Numbered from the stretch's first letter, positions 17,864 to 26,915 are shown. The stretch is 64,000 nt of DNA from Halorubrum sp. JWXQ-INN 858 (GCF_009806985.1 NZ_WUAX01000016.1:1-64000), one strand, 5' to 3'. Program-made: numbers and translations. The notes: a model not told the origin generated them from the letters alone.

Positions 17864-19027
17864 ATGCTCGACTACGTGGGGCTCGAAGGAGACCTCGACG
17901 AAGAGGAGCGACTCATTCGCGACACCGCCCGCCGGTTCGTCGACGAGAAGGTCCGACCCGACATCGGCGACCACTTCGAGGCCGGCACGTTCCCGACGGA
18001 GCTCATTTCCGAGATGGGCGAGCTCGGGTTCTACGCGCCCAACCTCGAGGGATACGGCCTTCCCAACGTCTCCGAGACCGCGTACGGCCTGTTGATGCAG
18101 GAGTTGGAGGCGTGCGACTCCGGGCTCCGCTCGATGGCCAGCGTGCAGGGCGCGCTGGTGATGTACCCCATCCACGCGTACGGGAGCGACGAACAGAAGG
18201 AGCGCTGGCTTCCCGAGATGGGGATGGGCGAGAAGCTGGGCTGTTTCGGCCTCACCGAGCCGGAGCACGGCTCGAACCCGACCGCGATGGAGACGCGCGC
18301 GGAGCAGGACGGCGACGAGTACGTCCTCAACGGCTCGAAGACGTGGATCACGAACTCCCCAATCGCTGACGTCGCGCTCGTCTGGGCCCGGGAGACGTCC
18401 GCCGAGGGGAGCCCGGTCCGCGGCTTCCTCGTCGAGACCGACCGCGACGGCGTGACGACCAACGAGATCAAAGAGAAGCTGTCGCTTCGCGCGTCGATCA
18501 CCGGCGAGATCAGTCTCCAGGACGTCCGGATCCCCGAGGAGAACGTCCTCCCCGGCGTGAGCGGCATGAAGGGGCCGCTGTCGTGTCTCACGCAGGCCCG
18601 CTACGGGATCGCGTGGGGGGCGATCGGCGCGGCACGCGACTGCTTCGAGGAGGCGCGGGCGTACGCGGGCGACCGCGACCAGTTCGGCGGCCCGATCGCG
18701 CGGTTCCAGCTCCAACAGGAGAAGCTCGCCGAGATGGCGACGCAGATCACGACGAGCCAGCTGCTCGCCTACCGGCTCGCGGAGCTGAAAGAGCGCGGCG
18801 ACCTCCGTCCCCAGCACGTCTCGATGGCGAAACGCAACAACGTCCGGATGGCTCGCGACCAGTCGCGGATCGCCCGCGAGATGCTCGGCGGCAACGGGAT
18901 CACGACGGACTACTCGCCGATGCGACACATGTCGAACCTCGAGACCGTCTACACCTACGAGGGCACTCACGACATCCACACCCTGATCCTCGGCGAGGAC
19001 CTGACGGGAATCGCGGCCTACCAGTAA
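17864..19027 (+). CDS. acyl-CoA dehydrogenase, glutaryl-CoA dehydrogenase-like
   Basis: FAD-dependent acyl-CoA dehydrogenase of 387 residues. Family segments include CFGLTEPEHGSNP (FAD/substrate loop), GSKTWITNSPIADV and the C-terminal catalytic Glu in YEGTHDIHTL. The pattern DSGLRSMASVQGALVM is typical of the glutaryl-CoA dehydrogenase branch, which oxidises and decarboxylates glutaryl-CoA to crotonyl-CoA during lysine or aromatic-acid breakdown, so a role downstream of the adjacent importer is plausible. A gtttttgtg box about 30 bp upstream gives it its own promoter. Another short-chain substrate cannot be excluded. Confidence 0.88.
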   Translation: MLDYVGLEGDLDEEERLIRDTARRFVDEKVRPDIGDHFEAGTFPTELISEMGELGFYAPNLEGYGLPNVSETAYGLLMQELEACDSGLRSMASVQGALVMYPIHAYGSDEQKERWLPEMGMGEKLGCFGLTEPEHGSNPTAMETRAEQDGDEYVLNGSKTWITNSPIADVALVWARETSAEGSPVRGFLVETDRDGVTTNEIKEKLSLRASITGEISLQDVRIPEENVLPGVSGMKGPLSCLTQARYGIAWGAIGAARDCFEEARAYAGDRDQFGGPIARFQLQQEKLAEMATQITTSQLLAYRLAELKERGDLRPQHVSMAKRNNVRMARDQSRIAREMLGGNGITTDYSPMRHMSNLETVYTYEGTHDIHTLILGEDLTGIAAYQ

Positions 19028-19093
19028 GCAATCGCACCGGGGCGGCACACGCCGACTCGGCTTTCGGATCGCCGGCGGTTTTGTTCTCGAAGC

Positions 19094-19163
19094 GCCGACA
19101 GCGACCCTCCGAGTAACGTCGACAGCGACCCTCCGAGTAGTGCCGACAACGCCCTCGAGTAGG
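19094..19163. repeat. three 22-24-bp tandem units between convergent genes
   Basis: Units 19094-19117, 19118-19141 and 19142-19163 share the form gycgacarcgaccctccgag. They begin 67 bp after the acyl-CoA dehydrogenase stop codon, in a convergent intergenic region. Confidence 0.75.
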
Positions 19164-19179
19164 GTCGACGCTGAAAAGG

Positions 19180-19255
19180 GAGGAGAAGGGAGAGAAACGA
19201 GGAGAAGGGAGAGAAACGAGGAGAAGGGAGAGAAACGAGGAGAAGGGAGAGAAAG
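19180..19255. repeat. polypurine minisatellite, four 19-bp units
   Basis: Four 19-bp units (gaggagaagggagagaaac) lie at 19180-19198, 19199-19217, 19218-19236 and 19237-19255, within a nearly pure purine run that continues to about 19275. It separates the convergent acyl-CoA dehydrogenase and citrate synthase genes and ends about 30 bp past the citrate synthase stop codon. On the citrate synthase transcript strand it reads as polypyrimidine. Confidence 0.9.
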
Positions 19256-19303
19256 GAGGGAAAGGAAGGGGCGAGGCGAACCCGCGGTGGCCGACGATGG
19301 CCG

Positions 19304-20452
19304 TTATCGCTCGTCGATCGGGACGAACTCGGCGTCGGTCGCGCCGGTGTAGCGGGCGCGCGGGCGGATGAGGCGGTTGTCCTCCTGGTACTCGAAGACG
19401 TGGGCGATCCAGCCGCCGGCGCGGCTCATCGCGAAGATGGGGGTGAACATGTCGAGCGGGATCCCCAAGTGGTCGTAGACGGAGCCGGAGTAGAAGTCGA
19501 CGTTCGGGGCGATCCCCTTCTCGACGAGCCCCTCTTCGGTGAGGTACTCCTCGATCGCGGTGGTGTAATCGAGCCACTTCGTGTCGCCGGACGACTCCGA
19601 GAGGTCACGCAGCTTCGCCTGCAGGAGCTTCGCACGCGGGTCCTTCACCTTGTAGACTCGGTGGCCGAAGCCGGGGATCCGACGGCCCGACTCGCGGACG
19701 TCAATCACCCATTCGACGGGGTCCTTCTCGGACTCGTCGATCTCGTAGAGCACCTCCATCACGTCCTGGTTCGCACCGCCGTGGAGCGGACCGGAGAGCG
19801 CGCCGATACCGCCGATCACTCCGGAGTAGATGTCGGCCATCGTCGACCCGATCACCATCCCCGTGAACGTCGAGGCGTTGAGCCCGTGGTCGGCGTGGAT
19901 CGTCAACGCCATGTCGAACGTCTCCTCGCTGACCGCGTCGGGCTCCGTGCCCGTGAGCATGTACAGGAAGTTCCCGGCGTGTGAGAGGCTCGGGTCCGGG
20001 TCGACGGGGTCTTCGCCCTGTCGCGCCCGCTCGAACGCGGCGAGGATCGTCGGGATCTTGGCGGTGATCCGGCGACCCTTACGGAGCGCGGCGTCGCGGT
20101 CCTCGGCGTCGGCGTCCGCCTCCGGCTCGTACGCCGACAGCATCGACGTCGCCGTTCGGAGCGCCGCCATCGGGCGCTCGTCGGCCTCCGCGAGCGTCGC
20201 CACCGTCTCGAGGAGGTCGTCGTCGACCTCGCGCTCGGCGACGAGCTCGTCGGTGAACGCGTCGAGTTCCGCACGCGTCGGGAGCTCGCCGTGCCACAAC
20301 AGGTAGAGGACCTCCTCGTACTCCGCCTTCAACGCGAGGTCCTCGATGTCGTAGCCGCGGTATACGAGCTTCCCGACCTGCCCGTCGACGTGGCTCAACC
20401 CGGACTCCGCGACCACGACGCCTTCCAACCCCCGCTTTAGCTCGTCTGACAT
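19304..20452 (-). CDS. gltA: citrate synthase (citrate/2-methylcitrate synthase family)
   Basis: Type II-like short archaeal citrate synthase of 382 residues, condensing acetyl-CoA with oxaloacetate. Active-site regions are present: HADHGLNAST (His), SGPLHGGANQDVME (His), and IPGFGHRVYKVKDPRA (catalytic region with Arg). The start MSDELKRGLEGVVVAES at 20452 is the family N-terminus; the longer frame adds nine unconvincing residues. Because methylmalonyl-CoA genes are nearby, a 2-methylcitrate side activity is possible but unproven. It is monocistronic. Confidence 0.95.
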   Translation of the reverse strand: MSDELKRGLEGVVVAESGLSHVDGQVGKLVYRGYDIEDLALKAEYEEVLYLLWHGELPTRAELDAFTDELVAEREVDDDLLETVATLAEADERPMAALRTATSMLSAYEPEADADAEDRDAALRKGRRITAKIPTILAAFERARQGEDPVDPDPSLSHAGNFLYMLTGTEPDAVSEETFDMALTIHADHGLNASTFTGMVIGSTMADIYSGVIGGIGALSGPLHGGANQDVMEVLYEIDESEKDPVEWVIDVRESGRRIPGFGHRVYKVKDPRAKLLQAKLRDLSESSGDTKWLDYTTAIEEYLTEEGLVEKGIAPNVDFYSGSVYDHLGIPLDMFTPIFAMSRAGGWIAHVFEYQEDNRLIRPRARYTGATDAEFVPIDER

Positions 20453-20708
20453 GGGTGAATGGTTCCCACCACCGTCCAAAAAGCGTTATCTTTCAGGAGG
20501 GACTCGTTACGTCGATCGACGAAGACGAAGGAGTCGAACGGCGTCAGATACGGCCACGAGCGCCCGCTCGTGTCTGTCGATCGCCACGACACGGGCCCGG
20601 AACGCGGTGTGAACCCGGACGAGCGGTTCGGACGAATGATCGCCCGCGCGCCCGCGCCTCGATGGAGAACGTACCGTGATGCCGACAATTTCCGGACTGC
20701 CGACCGTC

Positions 20709-22607
20709 TCAGCGCGCCGGGACGACCGTGATCGACTGCTTGCGGTCGATCGCGTCCTCGAGCTCCTCGGCGATCGCGGAGCCGCGTGACACCTGGACCT
20801 CGCCGCCGCGCCCGACCGTCGCGGTGAAGAGGTACTCGCCGTTGGCGCGTACTTCGACCGTCTCGCCGACGCCGTCGTCGACGCCGATGACGACGTGTCG
20901 CGAGGTGATCTCCGGCGTCACCACGGAGCCGCGGTCCTCGCCGACCTGGCTCCCGCTTCCGGAGCCGTTCGAGCCGCGTCCGCCCGAGCCGCGCCCGCCC
21001 GAGCCGCCTCCCGACCCGGGCTTCTCGTCGTGGGTCCGGACGTCGATGTCGATCCCGAGCCGGTTCTCGATGTCGGTGATCCGTCCGCCCCCCTTCCCGA
21101 TGACGGAGGCGATGTCGCGCTCCTCCACGTAGACGGTCGCGTCGTTCCCGCCCTGGAGGTCGACCTCGACGTGTCCGCGCGCGACCGAACGGATCTCGCG
21201 TTCGATCTCCTGTTTGGCGATCCGGCCGACGCCGGTCTCGGCGTCCTCGTCGTCCCCCTCGCTCAACGGGACGGTGACGACCTGCCGGTTGAACGTGTAG
21301 ATCTCGAACTCGGGCTCGCCCGTCGCAAAGTTCGTCACCTGAATGACCGGGCGCGCGAGGTCCTCGGCCGTGAGCCCGGCCGGGACCTTCACCTCGGTCT
21401 TCACGTCGTAGACGGTGTGGACCTCCCCGGCCTCGATGTAGACGACGGTGTCGACGATCTGGGGGATCATCCCCAACTCGACCCGCCCGACGAGCCGCTG
21501 GAGCGCGTCGATCGCGCGGGACGCGTGGACGACGCCGACCATCCCGACGCCCGCCATCCGCATGTCCGAGAACACCTCGAAGTCGTTCGTCTTGCGGACC
21601 TCGTCGTAGATGGTGTAGTCCGGCCGGACCAGAAGCAGCGCGTCGGCGGTGTTCTCCATCCGCCCGCCGAGCGCGCCGTACTGGGTGATCTCCGGGCCGA
21701 CCTGCAGGTCGCGCGGCTTCTCCATCGTCTTGACCGCGTAGTCGTTGTCGTTGAGGAACTCCGCGACCGCCTGTGCAAACGTCGACTTCCCGGCCCCGGG
21801 CGACCCCGAGATGAGGACGCCGCGCTGGCGCTCGAGGAAGCGCTCGCGGAGCTCGTCGGCGAACTCGTAGTCGTCGAGGGTCGTCTTCGCGATGGGTCGA
21901 ACTGCCGTGATCTCGATCCCGTCCGCGAACGGCGGACGTGCGATCGCGATCCGGTAGTTGCGGTACTGGACGATGTCCATCCCGTCGTCGGAGAGCTCGA
22001 TGAACCCCTCGTTCGACTGTCTCGCGAGGTTGACGATGGCGGTCGCCCACTCGTTCATCCGCTCCTCGCTCGTCGGCTCGTCGTCGATGGTCTCGTACCG
22101 CATCTCGCCGAGCGAGCCGCGCTTCGCCTTCGGCAGGGTGTTCGACTTGAGGTGGACCGACATCGTCTCCTCGGTGAACAGGTCCACGATCGGGAGCTCG
22201 TCGACGACGCCGCGGGCGACGGGTTCGACGTACTCGACGTCCAACCCCTTCGCCCGTCCGACCTCCGCCTGCACGATGTCGCTCGTCAGCAGCGTCGCGC
22301 CGTGCTCGTCGGCGACGTCGCGGATCAGCGCGTCGACGTCGCCCTCGTCCGCGCGGTCCTTCGCGCCCGTGTCCGGGCGGACCCCGACGTACTCCAGCTC
22401 GATCGTTCCGTCGTCGGCGTACTCGGCGAGCCGCTGGAGCTCGGAGAGACCGTCCCATCCCGACTCGAGCCCCTCGTTGGCCTGCGACTCCAGCTCGCCG
22501 ACCACCGCTTCGGGGACGAGCACGGTCGCCCCCCGATAGGAGCCGCCGTCGACCCGTTCGGACACGCGGCCGTCGACGACCGCACTGGTGTCCGGTACTA
22601 CGTTCAT
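20709..22607 (-). CDS. PIN-domain / VirB11-like ATPase / KH-domain protein
   Basis: A 632-residue archaeal protein with three parts. An N-terminal PIN-type nuclease domain (about 1-135; acidic residues in PDTSAVVDG, EAVVGELES and GDVDALIRD) is followed by a PilT/VirB11-like ATPase (Walker A GSPGAGKSTFAQA near 240; PDYTIYDEVRKT), and then a KH RNA-binding domain (VIGKGGGRITDIENRLGI). A Gly/Ser linker and a short C-terminal domain (about 545-632) follow. The family is conserved in archaea and is predicted to act on RNA, but a defined role is not established. A cttatacg box about 27 bp upstream of the ATG suggests a leaderless start. Confidence 0.9.
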   Translation of the reverse strand: MNVVPDTSAVVDGRVSERVDGGSYRGATVLVPEAVVGELESQANEGLESGWDGLSELQRLAEYADDGTIELEYVGVRPDTGAKDRADEGDVDALIRDVADEHGATLLTSDIVQAEVGRAKGLDVEYVEPVARGVVDELPIVDLFTEETMSVHLKSNTLPKAKRGSLGEMRYETIDDEPTSEERMNEWATAIVNLARQSNEGFIELSDDGMDIVQYRNYRIAIARPPFADGIEITAVRPIAKTTLDDYEFADELRERFLERQRGVLISGSPGAGKSTFAQAVAEFLNDNDYAVKTMEKPRDLQVGPEITQYGALGGRMENTADALLLVRPDYTIYDEVRKTNDFEVFSDMRMAGVGMVGVVHASRAIDALQRLVGRVELGMIPQIVDTVVYIEAGEVHTVYDVKTEVKVPAGLTAEDLARPVIQVTNFATGEPEFEIYTFNRQVVTVPLSEGDDEDAETGVGRIAKQEIEREIRSVARGHVEVDLQGGNDATVYVEERDIASVIGKGGGRITDIENRLGIDIDVRTHDEKPGSGGGSGGRGSGGRGSNGSGSGSQVGEDRGSVVTPEITSRHVVIGVDDGVGETVEVRANGEYLFTATVGRGGEVQVSRGSAIAEELEDAIDRKQSITVVPAR

Positions 22608-22668
22608 ACCGGATCCTGCGGGCGGGAACCGTATAAGGGTGTTCGACCGGAACGGGCCGCGGTCGGGC

Positions 22669-22778
22669 GTCGCGGACGTGTCGCGGGCCTGTCGCGGACG
22701 TGCCGCGTGCCTGTCGCGGACGTGTCGCGTGCCTGTCGCGGGGCTGTTACTTACCTGTCGCGGACCTGTCGCTCGGCG
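22669..22778. repeat. five 22-bp tandem units between the PIN-ATPase gene and rps3ae
   Basis: Five consecutive 22-bp units start at 22669, 22691, 22713, 22735 and 22757, with the core gtcgcggacgtgtcgcg; the fourth is the most diverged. The array ends 35 bp downstream of the rps3ae stop codon and begins about 60 bp upstream of the PIN-ATPase start. Confidence 0.85.
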
Positions 22779-22812
22779 GTCGATAAACGAAGGATCGGTG
22801 GCGGCGTCGCGG

Positions 22813-23454
22813 CTACTCGTCGACCGCGACGTCGTCGGTGTCGACGTCGACGGCCGCCTCTTCCTCGGCGGCGACCTCCTCGGGCCGTGCCTCGAGGGTC
22901 AGCTTCTGGATCTCGACGCGGCGCAGCGGGTAGATCGTCTTCGCGTCGGCGTAGATGGCCGACGAGAGGTTCCCGTCGACGATCGCGTCGACGAACGCCT
23001 CGAAGGTGCGGTCCTCGGCGGCCGCGTGGACCTTGTCGATCATGACGCGGCGGATCGCCTTCTCCTGTGAGCGGTCCGCCTTCTTCGTCGTCAGCGCCAC
23101 CGGCTGGACGCGGATGCGGTGGTCGTCCGTCGTCAGCACGGTGATCGACGCCTCGACCTTCGACGCGCCGCGGCGGACGAGCGAGCGCAGGTAATCGCGC
23201 GTCAGCTCGTACTTGATGAACTCGGTGTACGCCGTGTCGCTGCCGACGTTCGTGATCTTGAAGGTGAGCTTCGTGTTGTTCGCGCCGGAGTCGCCGGTGA
23301 TATCGCCGAGCGTCGTCGTGATCGTGCGACCGACCACCTGGTCGGGCTCCTCGGCGAGCGTCTCGCCGAGTTCGGCGCGGTCGAACTGTTCGGGCGCTAG
23401 CACGGAGTACCAGCGCTTCTGTCCTCTCGTCTTGGATACTGATCGTTCACTCAT
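22813..23454 (-). CDS. rps3ae: 30S ribosomal protein S3Ae (eS1)
   Basis: Archaeal/eukaryotic-type small-subunit ribosomal protein of 213 residues. The family start MSERSVSKTRGQKRWYSVLA and the segment FKITNVGSDTAYTEFIKYEL are clear. The C-terminus is acidic (last ~25 residues rich in Glu, Asp, Val), as in other haloarchaea. The start at 23454 overlaps the end of pcc1 by 8 bp. It is the last gene of the rps15 - RecJ-like - pcc1 - rps3ae cluster. Confidence 0.96.
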   Translation of the reverse strand: MSERSVSKTRGQKRWYSVLAPEQFDRAELGETLAEEPDQVVGRTITTTLGDITGDSGANNTKLTFKITNVGSDTAYTEFIKYELTRDYLRSLVRRGASKVEASITVLTTDDHRIRVQPVALTTKKADRSQEKAIRRVMIDKVHAAAEDRTFEAFVDAIVDGNLSSAIYADAKTIYPLRRVEIQKLTLEARPEEVAAEEEAAVDVDTDDVAVDE

Positions 23455-23761
23455 GTGTCGTGTGTCGTGTCGGTGTCGTGTCGGTGTCTGTGTCTTCGTC
23501 GGTGTTCGATGCGTCCGTGTCGCGGTGCGCCCGCGCACGAGCGATGACGCGGTCCGCCACCCGCAGGTTCACCACGTAGTCGTCGACCGTCGACCGGAGC
23601 CCGCCCGTCGTCGGCCGCGTGACGGTACACGTGATCGTGTCCCCGTCGACGCGCGCCGCGATGGAGTCGGTGTCGTCCGGCGCGAGCGCGGCGGCCACGA
23701 GCGGCGCGTCCGCGTGTGTCGTCCGGAGCGTCGCGACACGGTCGGCCTCGGTCTCGGTCAT
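23447..23761 (-). CDS. pcc1: KEOPS complex subunit Pcc1
   Basis: Small subunit (104 residues) of the KEOPS complex, which makes the t6A modification at position 37 of ANN-decoding tRNAs. The Pcc1 fold is recognisable from the central strand-helix pattern (SIAARVDGDTITCTVTR) and the helix TVDDYVVNLRVADRVIA. The last ~22 residues are an Asp/Thr-rich tail coded by a tgtcgtgtcggt-type DNA repeat that also contains the region before the rps3ae start. It overlaps rps3ae by 8 bp and the upstream RecJ-like gene by 4 bp (ATGA), so translation is coupled. Confidence 0.88.
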   Translation of the reverse strand: MTETEADRVATLRTTHADAPLVAAALAPDDTDSIAARVDGDTITCTVTRPTTGGLRSTVDDYVVNLRVADRVIARARAHRDTDASNTDEDTDTDTTPTRHTTHE

Positions 23762-24930
23762 CGCGGGAGTTCCTCCCGGAGCGCCGCGAGCGCCTCCGTC
23801 GGGTCGCCGTCGGTAACGAGCCCGCCGCGGGTCGCGTTCCCCCAGCCGTCCCCGCCGACCGCGGTCGCGGCCGCGCGGCAGGCGTCACCGAGGCCGGTCC
23901 CGCCGACGCCGTCGATCGCCGCCGCCGCGATCGCCCCCGAGGCCTCCTCGAGCGCGATCGCGACGGGCTCCGGCGACCGGAAGTCCCGGATCAGCCGGGC
24001 GGCCGTCGGGAGCGTCGTCGCAGACGCCTCGACGCGGGCGACGACGCAGCCGTCGTATCGGCCGATCGTCGCCGCGTCGAGCGCGCGGTGTGTCTCGTGT
24101 CCGTGGGTCCGCCAGACGTCGAGCGCCGCGGTCCGTGCCGGCGGGTCCGGGTCGGCCGCGAGCGCTAGGGCGACGCCGGTGCCGGGCGATTCGAGCGCGA
24201 GCGCGTCGAGGACGTCGGCGTAGCCGCCGACCGTCGCGAACGGGGCGGCGTCGCCGTCCGTCGCGTACGGCCGGAGCGCGCGTTCGACCGCCGAGGCGGC
24301 CCGCTCGCTGGCGGACTCCGCGGCGACGACGTCGACGGCCACGAGCGACGCGAGGCGTCGGTGAGCGTCGTCGTCGAGCGTCGCCGGCAGCCCGAGGTCC
24401 GCCAGCGCGGCGCGTGTCGACTCCGGGTCGCCGGAGTACGGCGCTCGGATCAGCGTCGACGCGGCGAGGCCGTCCGCGAGGTCCGCGGTCGGCACCGCGA
24501 CGCCGGGCCGCCGATCGACGAGTCCCGCGCGTTCGGCCGCCTCGAGCGCGTCGCCGGAGCCGTCCGTGCCGGGCACGGATCCGGCCGCGACGACGCCCGC
24601 CAACGGGAGCACCGGGTCGGGAGCGACGCCGAGCGCCGCGGCGACCGCGAACGCGGTCGTGCTCGCCGGCCGGCCCGTCGCAGGGATCGCGTGCGGGCCG
24701 GCCGCCGACCCGACGGTGACGACGACGTCGTCGTCCGTCGCGTCGGGGACGGGGTCTCGCGAGACGCGGACCTGAAACGGTATCGCACGCTGTCGGAGCG
24801 CGCGGGCGAGCGTGCCGGCGGCCGCGAGCGCGTCGCCGTCGTCCGTCGCGACGAGCCGAACGAACGGCGCGTCGGCGAGGACGCTGGCGAGCGCGTCGGG
24901 TGCTGGCGCGGCGGCGGTGGTCTCGGTCAC
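23758..24930 (-). CDS. RecJ/Cdc45-like DHH-family protein with degenerate motifs
   Basis: A 390-residue, Ala-rich acidic protein that occupies the position of the RecJ-like (DHH/DHHA1) exonuclease gene in the rps15 cluster of haloarchaea. A remnant of the first metal motif is seen (TDDGDALAAAG, about 30), but no DHH triplet is found in the expected place (VTVGSAAGPHAI). The C-terminal DHHA1 glycine motif is altered (GGDGWGNATRG). It may be a catalytically dead, Cdc45-like structural partner rather than a nuclease. It overlaps pcc1 (ATGA). Assignment rests on position plus weak similarity. Confidence 0.7.
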   Translation of the reverse strand: MTETTAAAPAPDALASVLADAPFVRLVATDDGDALAAAGTLARALRQRAIPFQVRVSRDPVPDATDDDVVVTVGSAAGPHAIPATGRPASTTAFAVAAALGVAPDPVLPLAGVVAAGSVPGTDGSGDALEAAERAGLVDRRPGVAVPTADLADGLAASTLIRAPYSGDPESTRAALADLGLPATLDDDAHRRLASLVAVDVVAAESASERAASAVERALRPYATDGDAAPFATVGGYADVLDALALESPGTGVALALAADPDPPARTAALDVWRTHGHETHRALDAATIGRYDGCVVARVEASATTLPTAARLIRDFRSPEPVAIALEEASGAIAAAAIDGVGGTGLGDACRAAATAVGGDGWGNATRGGLVTDGDPTEALAALREELPR

Positions 24931-25042
24931 GGGTTGTCGTGGGTTGTCGTGGGGTGTCGGTGGGCGGTCGGTCGCGGCGGTCGGTCTCGTTGCGTAACGG
25001 TTCGCCGTGGCGATGTGGCGTCGGCGCGTGTCGCGTTACTCG

Positions 25043-25510
25043 TTACTCCTCGAGGAGCTCGGCCGCGTCCTCGTAGGTGTACGTGAACTCCTCGTCGAGC
25101 TGATCGCCGCGGTAGTAGTTGACGACGCGGCGGATCTTCGACTCCGTGTTCTGGAGCGCCCGCTTGTTCTGGTAGTCCTGGCCGTTCTCCTCCATGTGCT
25201 CGCGCAGGCGGACCGCGCGAGCCATCAGGTTACGGAGGTCCTCGGGCAGGTCGGTACCGGCGTCGTGCTCCTCGAGGATCTCGGTGAGCTTCTTGCCGGT
25301 GGCTAACTTCACGTCCGGGACCGGGACGCCCTTGACGCCCTCGTCGCGCAGCTTGAGGCCGATGACGCTGGGGTCGTGGCCCTGCTCCGCCAGTTCGACG
25401 ACGCGGGACTCGATGTCCTCGGCGTCGACGTCGCTCCACTCCGGGTTCTCGTCCGTCGCCGGCTTGTCCGAGCCGGACGAACCGCGACGGCGCGTGTGCA
25501 TTCGTGCCAT
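25043..25510 (-). CDS. rps15: 30S ribosomal protein S15 (uS15)
   Basis: Archaeal-type S15 of 155 residues with the N-terminal extension absent from bacteria (MARMHTRRRGSSGSDKP, then DPSVIGLKLRDEGVKGVPVP). The S15 core follows (LMARAVRLREHMEENG, ALQNTESKIRRVVNYYR). It binds 16S rRNA in the central domain. The ATG at 25510 is the family start. The RecJ-like gene begins 112 bp downstream, after a short ggttgtcgtg repeat. Confidence 0.96.
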   Translation of the reverse strand: MARMHTRRRGSSGSDKPATDENPEWSDVDAEDIESRVVELAEQGHDPSVIGLKLRDEGVKGVPVPDVKLATGKKLTEILEEHDAGTDLPEDLRNLMARAVRLREHMEENGQDYQNKRALQNTESKIRRVVNYYRGDQLDEEFTYTYEDAAELLEE

Positions 25511-25740
25511 TGGTTGAAATTGGAACGGCACAACCACAAGACGTGACCGGGCCTCCGCGCCGCGCGGCTGTCGAGACGCCGGTGAACGCCGGCATCGCGA
25601 GCGCGTAGCGGGAGACGTCGGCGCACTGCTACAATCCCAAGCCGTGGGCGAAACGTCCCCGGCGGGTCGGATTTGCAGCTGTGCTGTTCCCGTTCGATCG
25701 GTCACCGTCGCCCCTCTTAAGGGTGTTCTTGTGTAGCTGA

Positions 25741-25780
25741 CGGCCCCGCCGATCACTCCTCGGCCCCGCCGATCACTCCT
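25741..25780. repeat. 20-bp duplication carrying the meaB stop codon
   Basis: Two identical 20-bp units, 25741-25760 and 25761-25780 (cggccccgccgatcactcct). The second contains the meaB TGA (25773-25775, minus strand), so the first carries an extra copy of the last Glu-Glu codons and stop just downstream of the gene. Confidence 0.9.
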
Positions 25781-26915
25781 CCGCGGCGTCGACACACGCC
25801 GCGATCGGCGCGACGACCTCGTCGGCGACGGTGTACGGATCGGTCTCCCGCCGTCGGACGCGATCGGCGAGCGCCTCGATCCCGCCCCGGCGCTCGATCT
25901 CCGCGGCCGCGAGCGCGCCGATGTCCGACCGGACGAGCGTCCGTATCTCCTCGGCGTAGCGCCGTCGCTCGGCCTGCGCCAGCTCGCCGGAATCCCGGAG
26001 GTGGGCGGCGTGTGCGTCGAACACTGCGATCAGCTCGTCGACGCCCTCGCCGGTCGTGCCGACGGTGCGGAGGACGGGCGGGGTCCATTCGGCGGTGTCC
26101 GCGTCGTCCCCACCATCGCCACCGTGGGCCACGTTGCCCTCGTCACCGTGGGCCACGTTGCCGTCGGCGTCGTCCCCGTTCCCGTCGACGTCCGCGTGGC
26201 CGACGGCTCCGGCGCCGTGATGGGCCGTGTCGAGCCCCCGCGTCGGGCGGTCGCGGAGGTGGACCATCTCCTCCAGTTCGGCGAGGGTCCGCTCCGCGCC
26301 GTCCATGTCGGCCTTGTTGACGACGAACACGTCGCCGATCTCGAGGATCCCGGCCTTCAGCGTCTGGACGTCGTCGCCCGAGCCCGGCTGGACGAGGACG
26401 GCGACCGTGTCCGCCGCGCGAACGACGTCGACCTCGTTCTGTCCGGCCCCGACGGTCTCGATCAGCACCACGTCCTTGCCGAACGCGTCGAGCGCCTTCA
26501 CGGCGTCCGCGGTCGCCGTCGACAGCCCGCCGAGCCGGCCGCGCGCGCTCATCGACCGGAAGAAGACCTCCATGTCGCCGACGTTCGACGCCATCCGGAT
26601 GCGGTCGCCGAGCACCGAGCCGCCGGTGTACGGCGAGGAGGGGTCGACGGCGACGACCCCGACCGTGTCGCCGCGGTCGCGGTAGGCGGCCGCGAGCTTG
26701 TCGACGAGCGTCGACTTGCCCGCGCCGGGCGCGCCCGTCACCCCGATCACGTCGGCGTGGCCGGTGTGTTCGTGCAGCGCGGAGACGAGGTCCCGGTAGC
26801 CCGGCGACCGGTTCTCGATCCGGGTGATCGTCCGCGCGAGCGAGCGCTGGTCGCCGTCGAGGATCCCCGCCACGAGGTCGGCGTCGGCGCTGGACTCGCG
26901 CCGCTCCCCGGCCAT
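25773..26915 (-). CDS. meaB: methylmalonyl-CoA mutase-associated GTPase MeaB
   Basis: G3E-family GTPase of 380 residues that protects and reloads adenosylcobalamin in methylmalonyl-CoA mutase. The P-loop GAPGAGKSTLVDKLA lies near 45; switch and base-recognition regions include VVAVDPSSPYTGGSVLGDR, VLIETVGAGQNEVDV and VVNKADMDGA. An insertion of about 55 residues, rich in Gly, His, Asp and Asn and internally repeated (GNVAHGDE / GNVAHGGD), sits before the C-terminal helices. It is unusual for the family and probably a disordered surface loop. The gene starts immediately after the stop of the B12-binding subunit gene (TAG then ATG), forming a two-gene operon. Confidence 0.94.
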   Translation of the reverse strand: MAGERRESSADADLVAGILDGDQRSLARTITRIENRSPGYRDLVSALHEHTGHADVIGVTGAPGAGKSTLVDKLAAAYRDRGDTVGVVAVDPSSPYTGGSVLGDRIRMASNVGDMEVFFRSMSARGRLGGLSTATADAVKALDAFGKDVVLIETVGAGQNEVDVVRAADTVAVLVQPGSGDDVQTLKAGILEIGDVFVVNKADMDGAERTLAELEEMVHLRDRPTRGLDTAHHGAGAVGHADVDGNGDDADGNVAHGDEGNVAHGGDGGDDADTAEWTPPVLRTVGTTGEGVDELIAVFDAHAAHLRDSGELAQAERRRYAEEIRTLVRSDIGALAAAEIERRGGIEALADRVRRRETDPYTVADEVVAPIAACVDAAEE

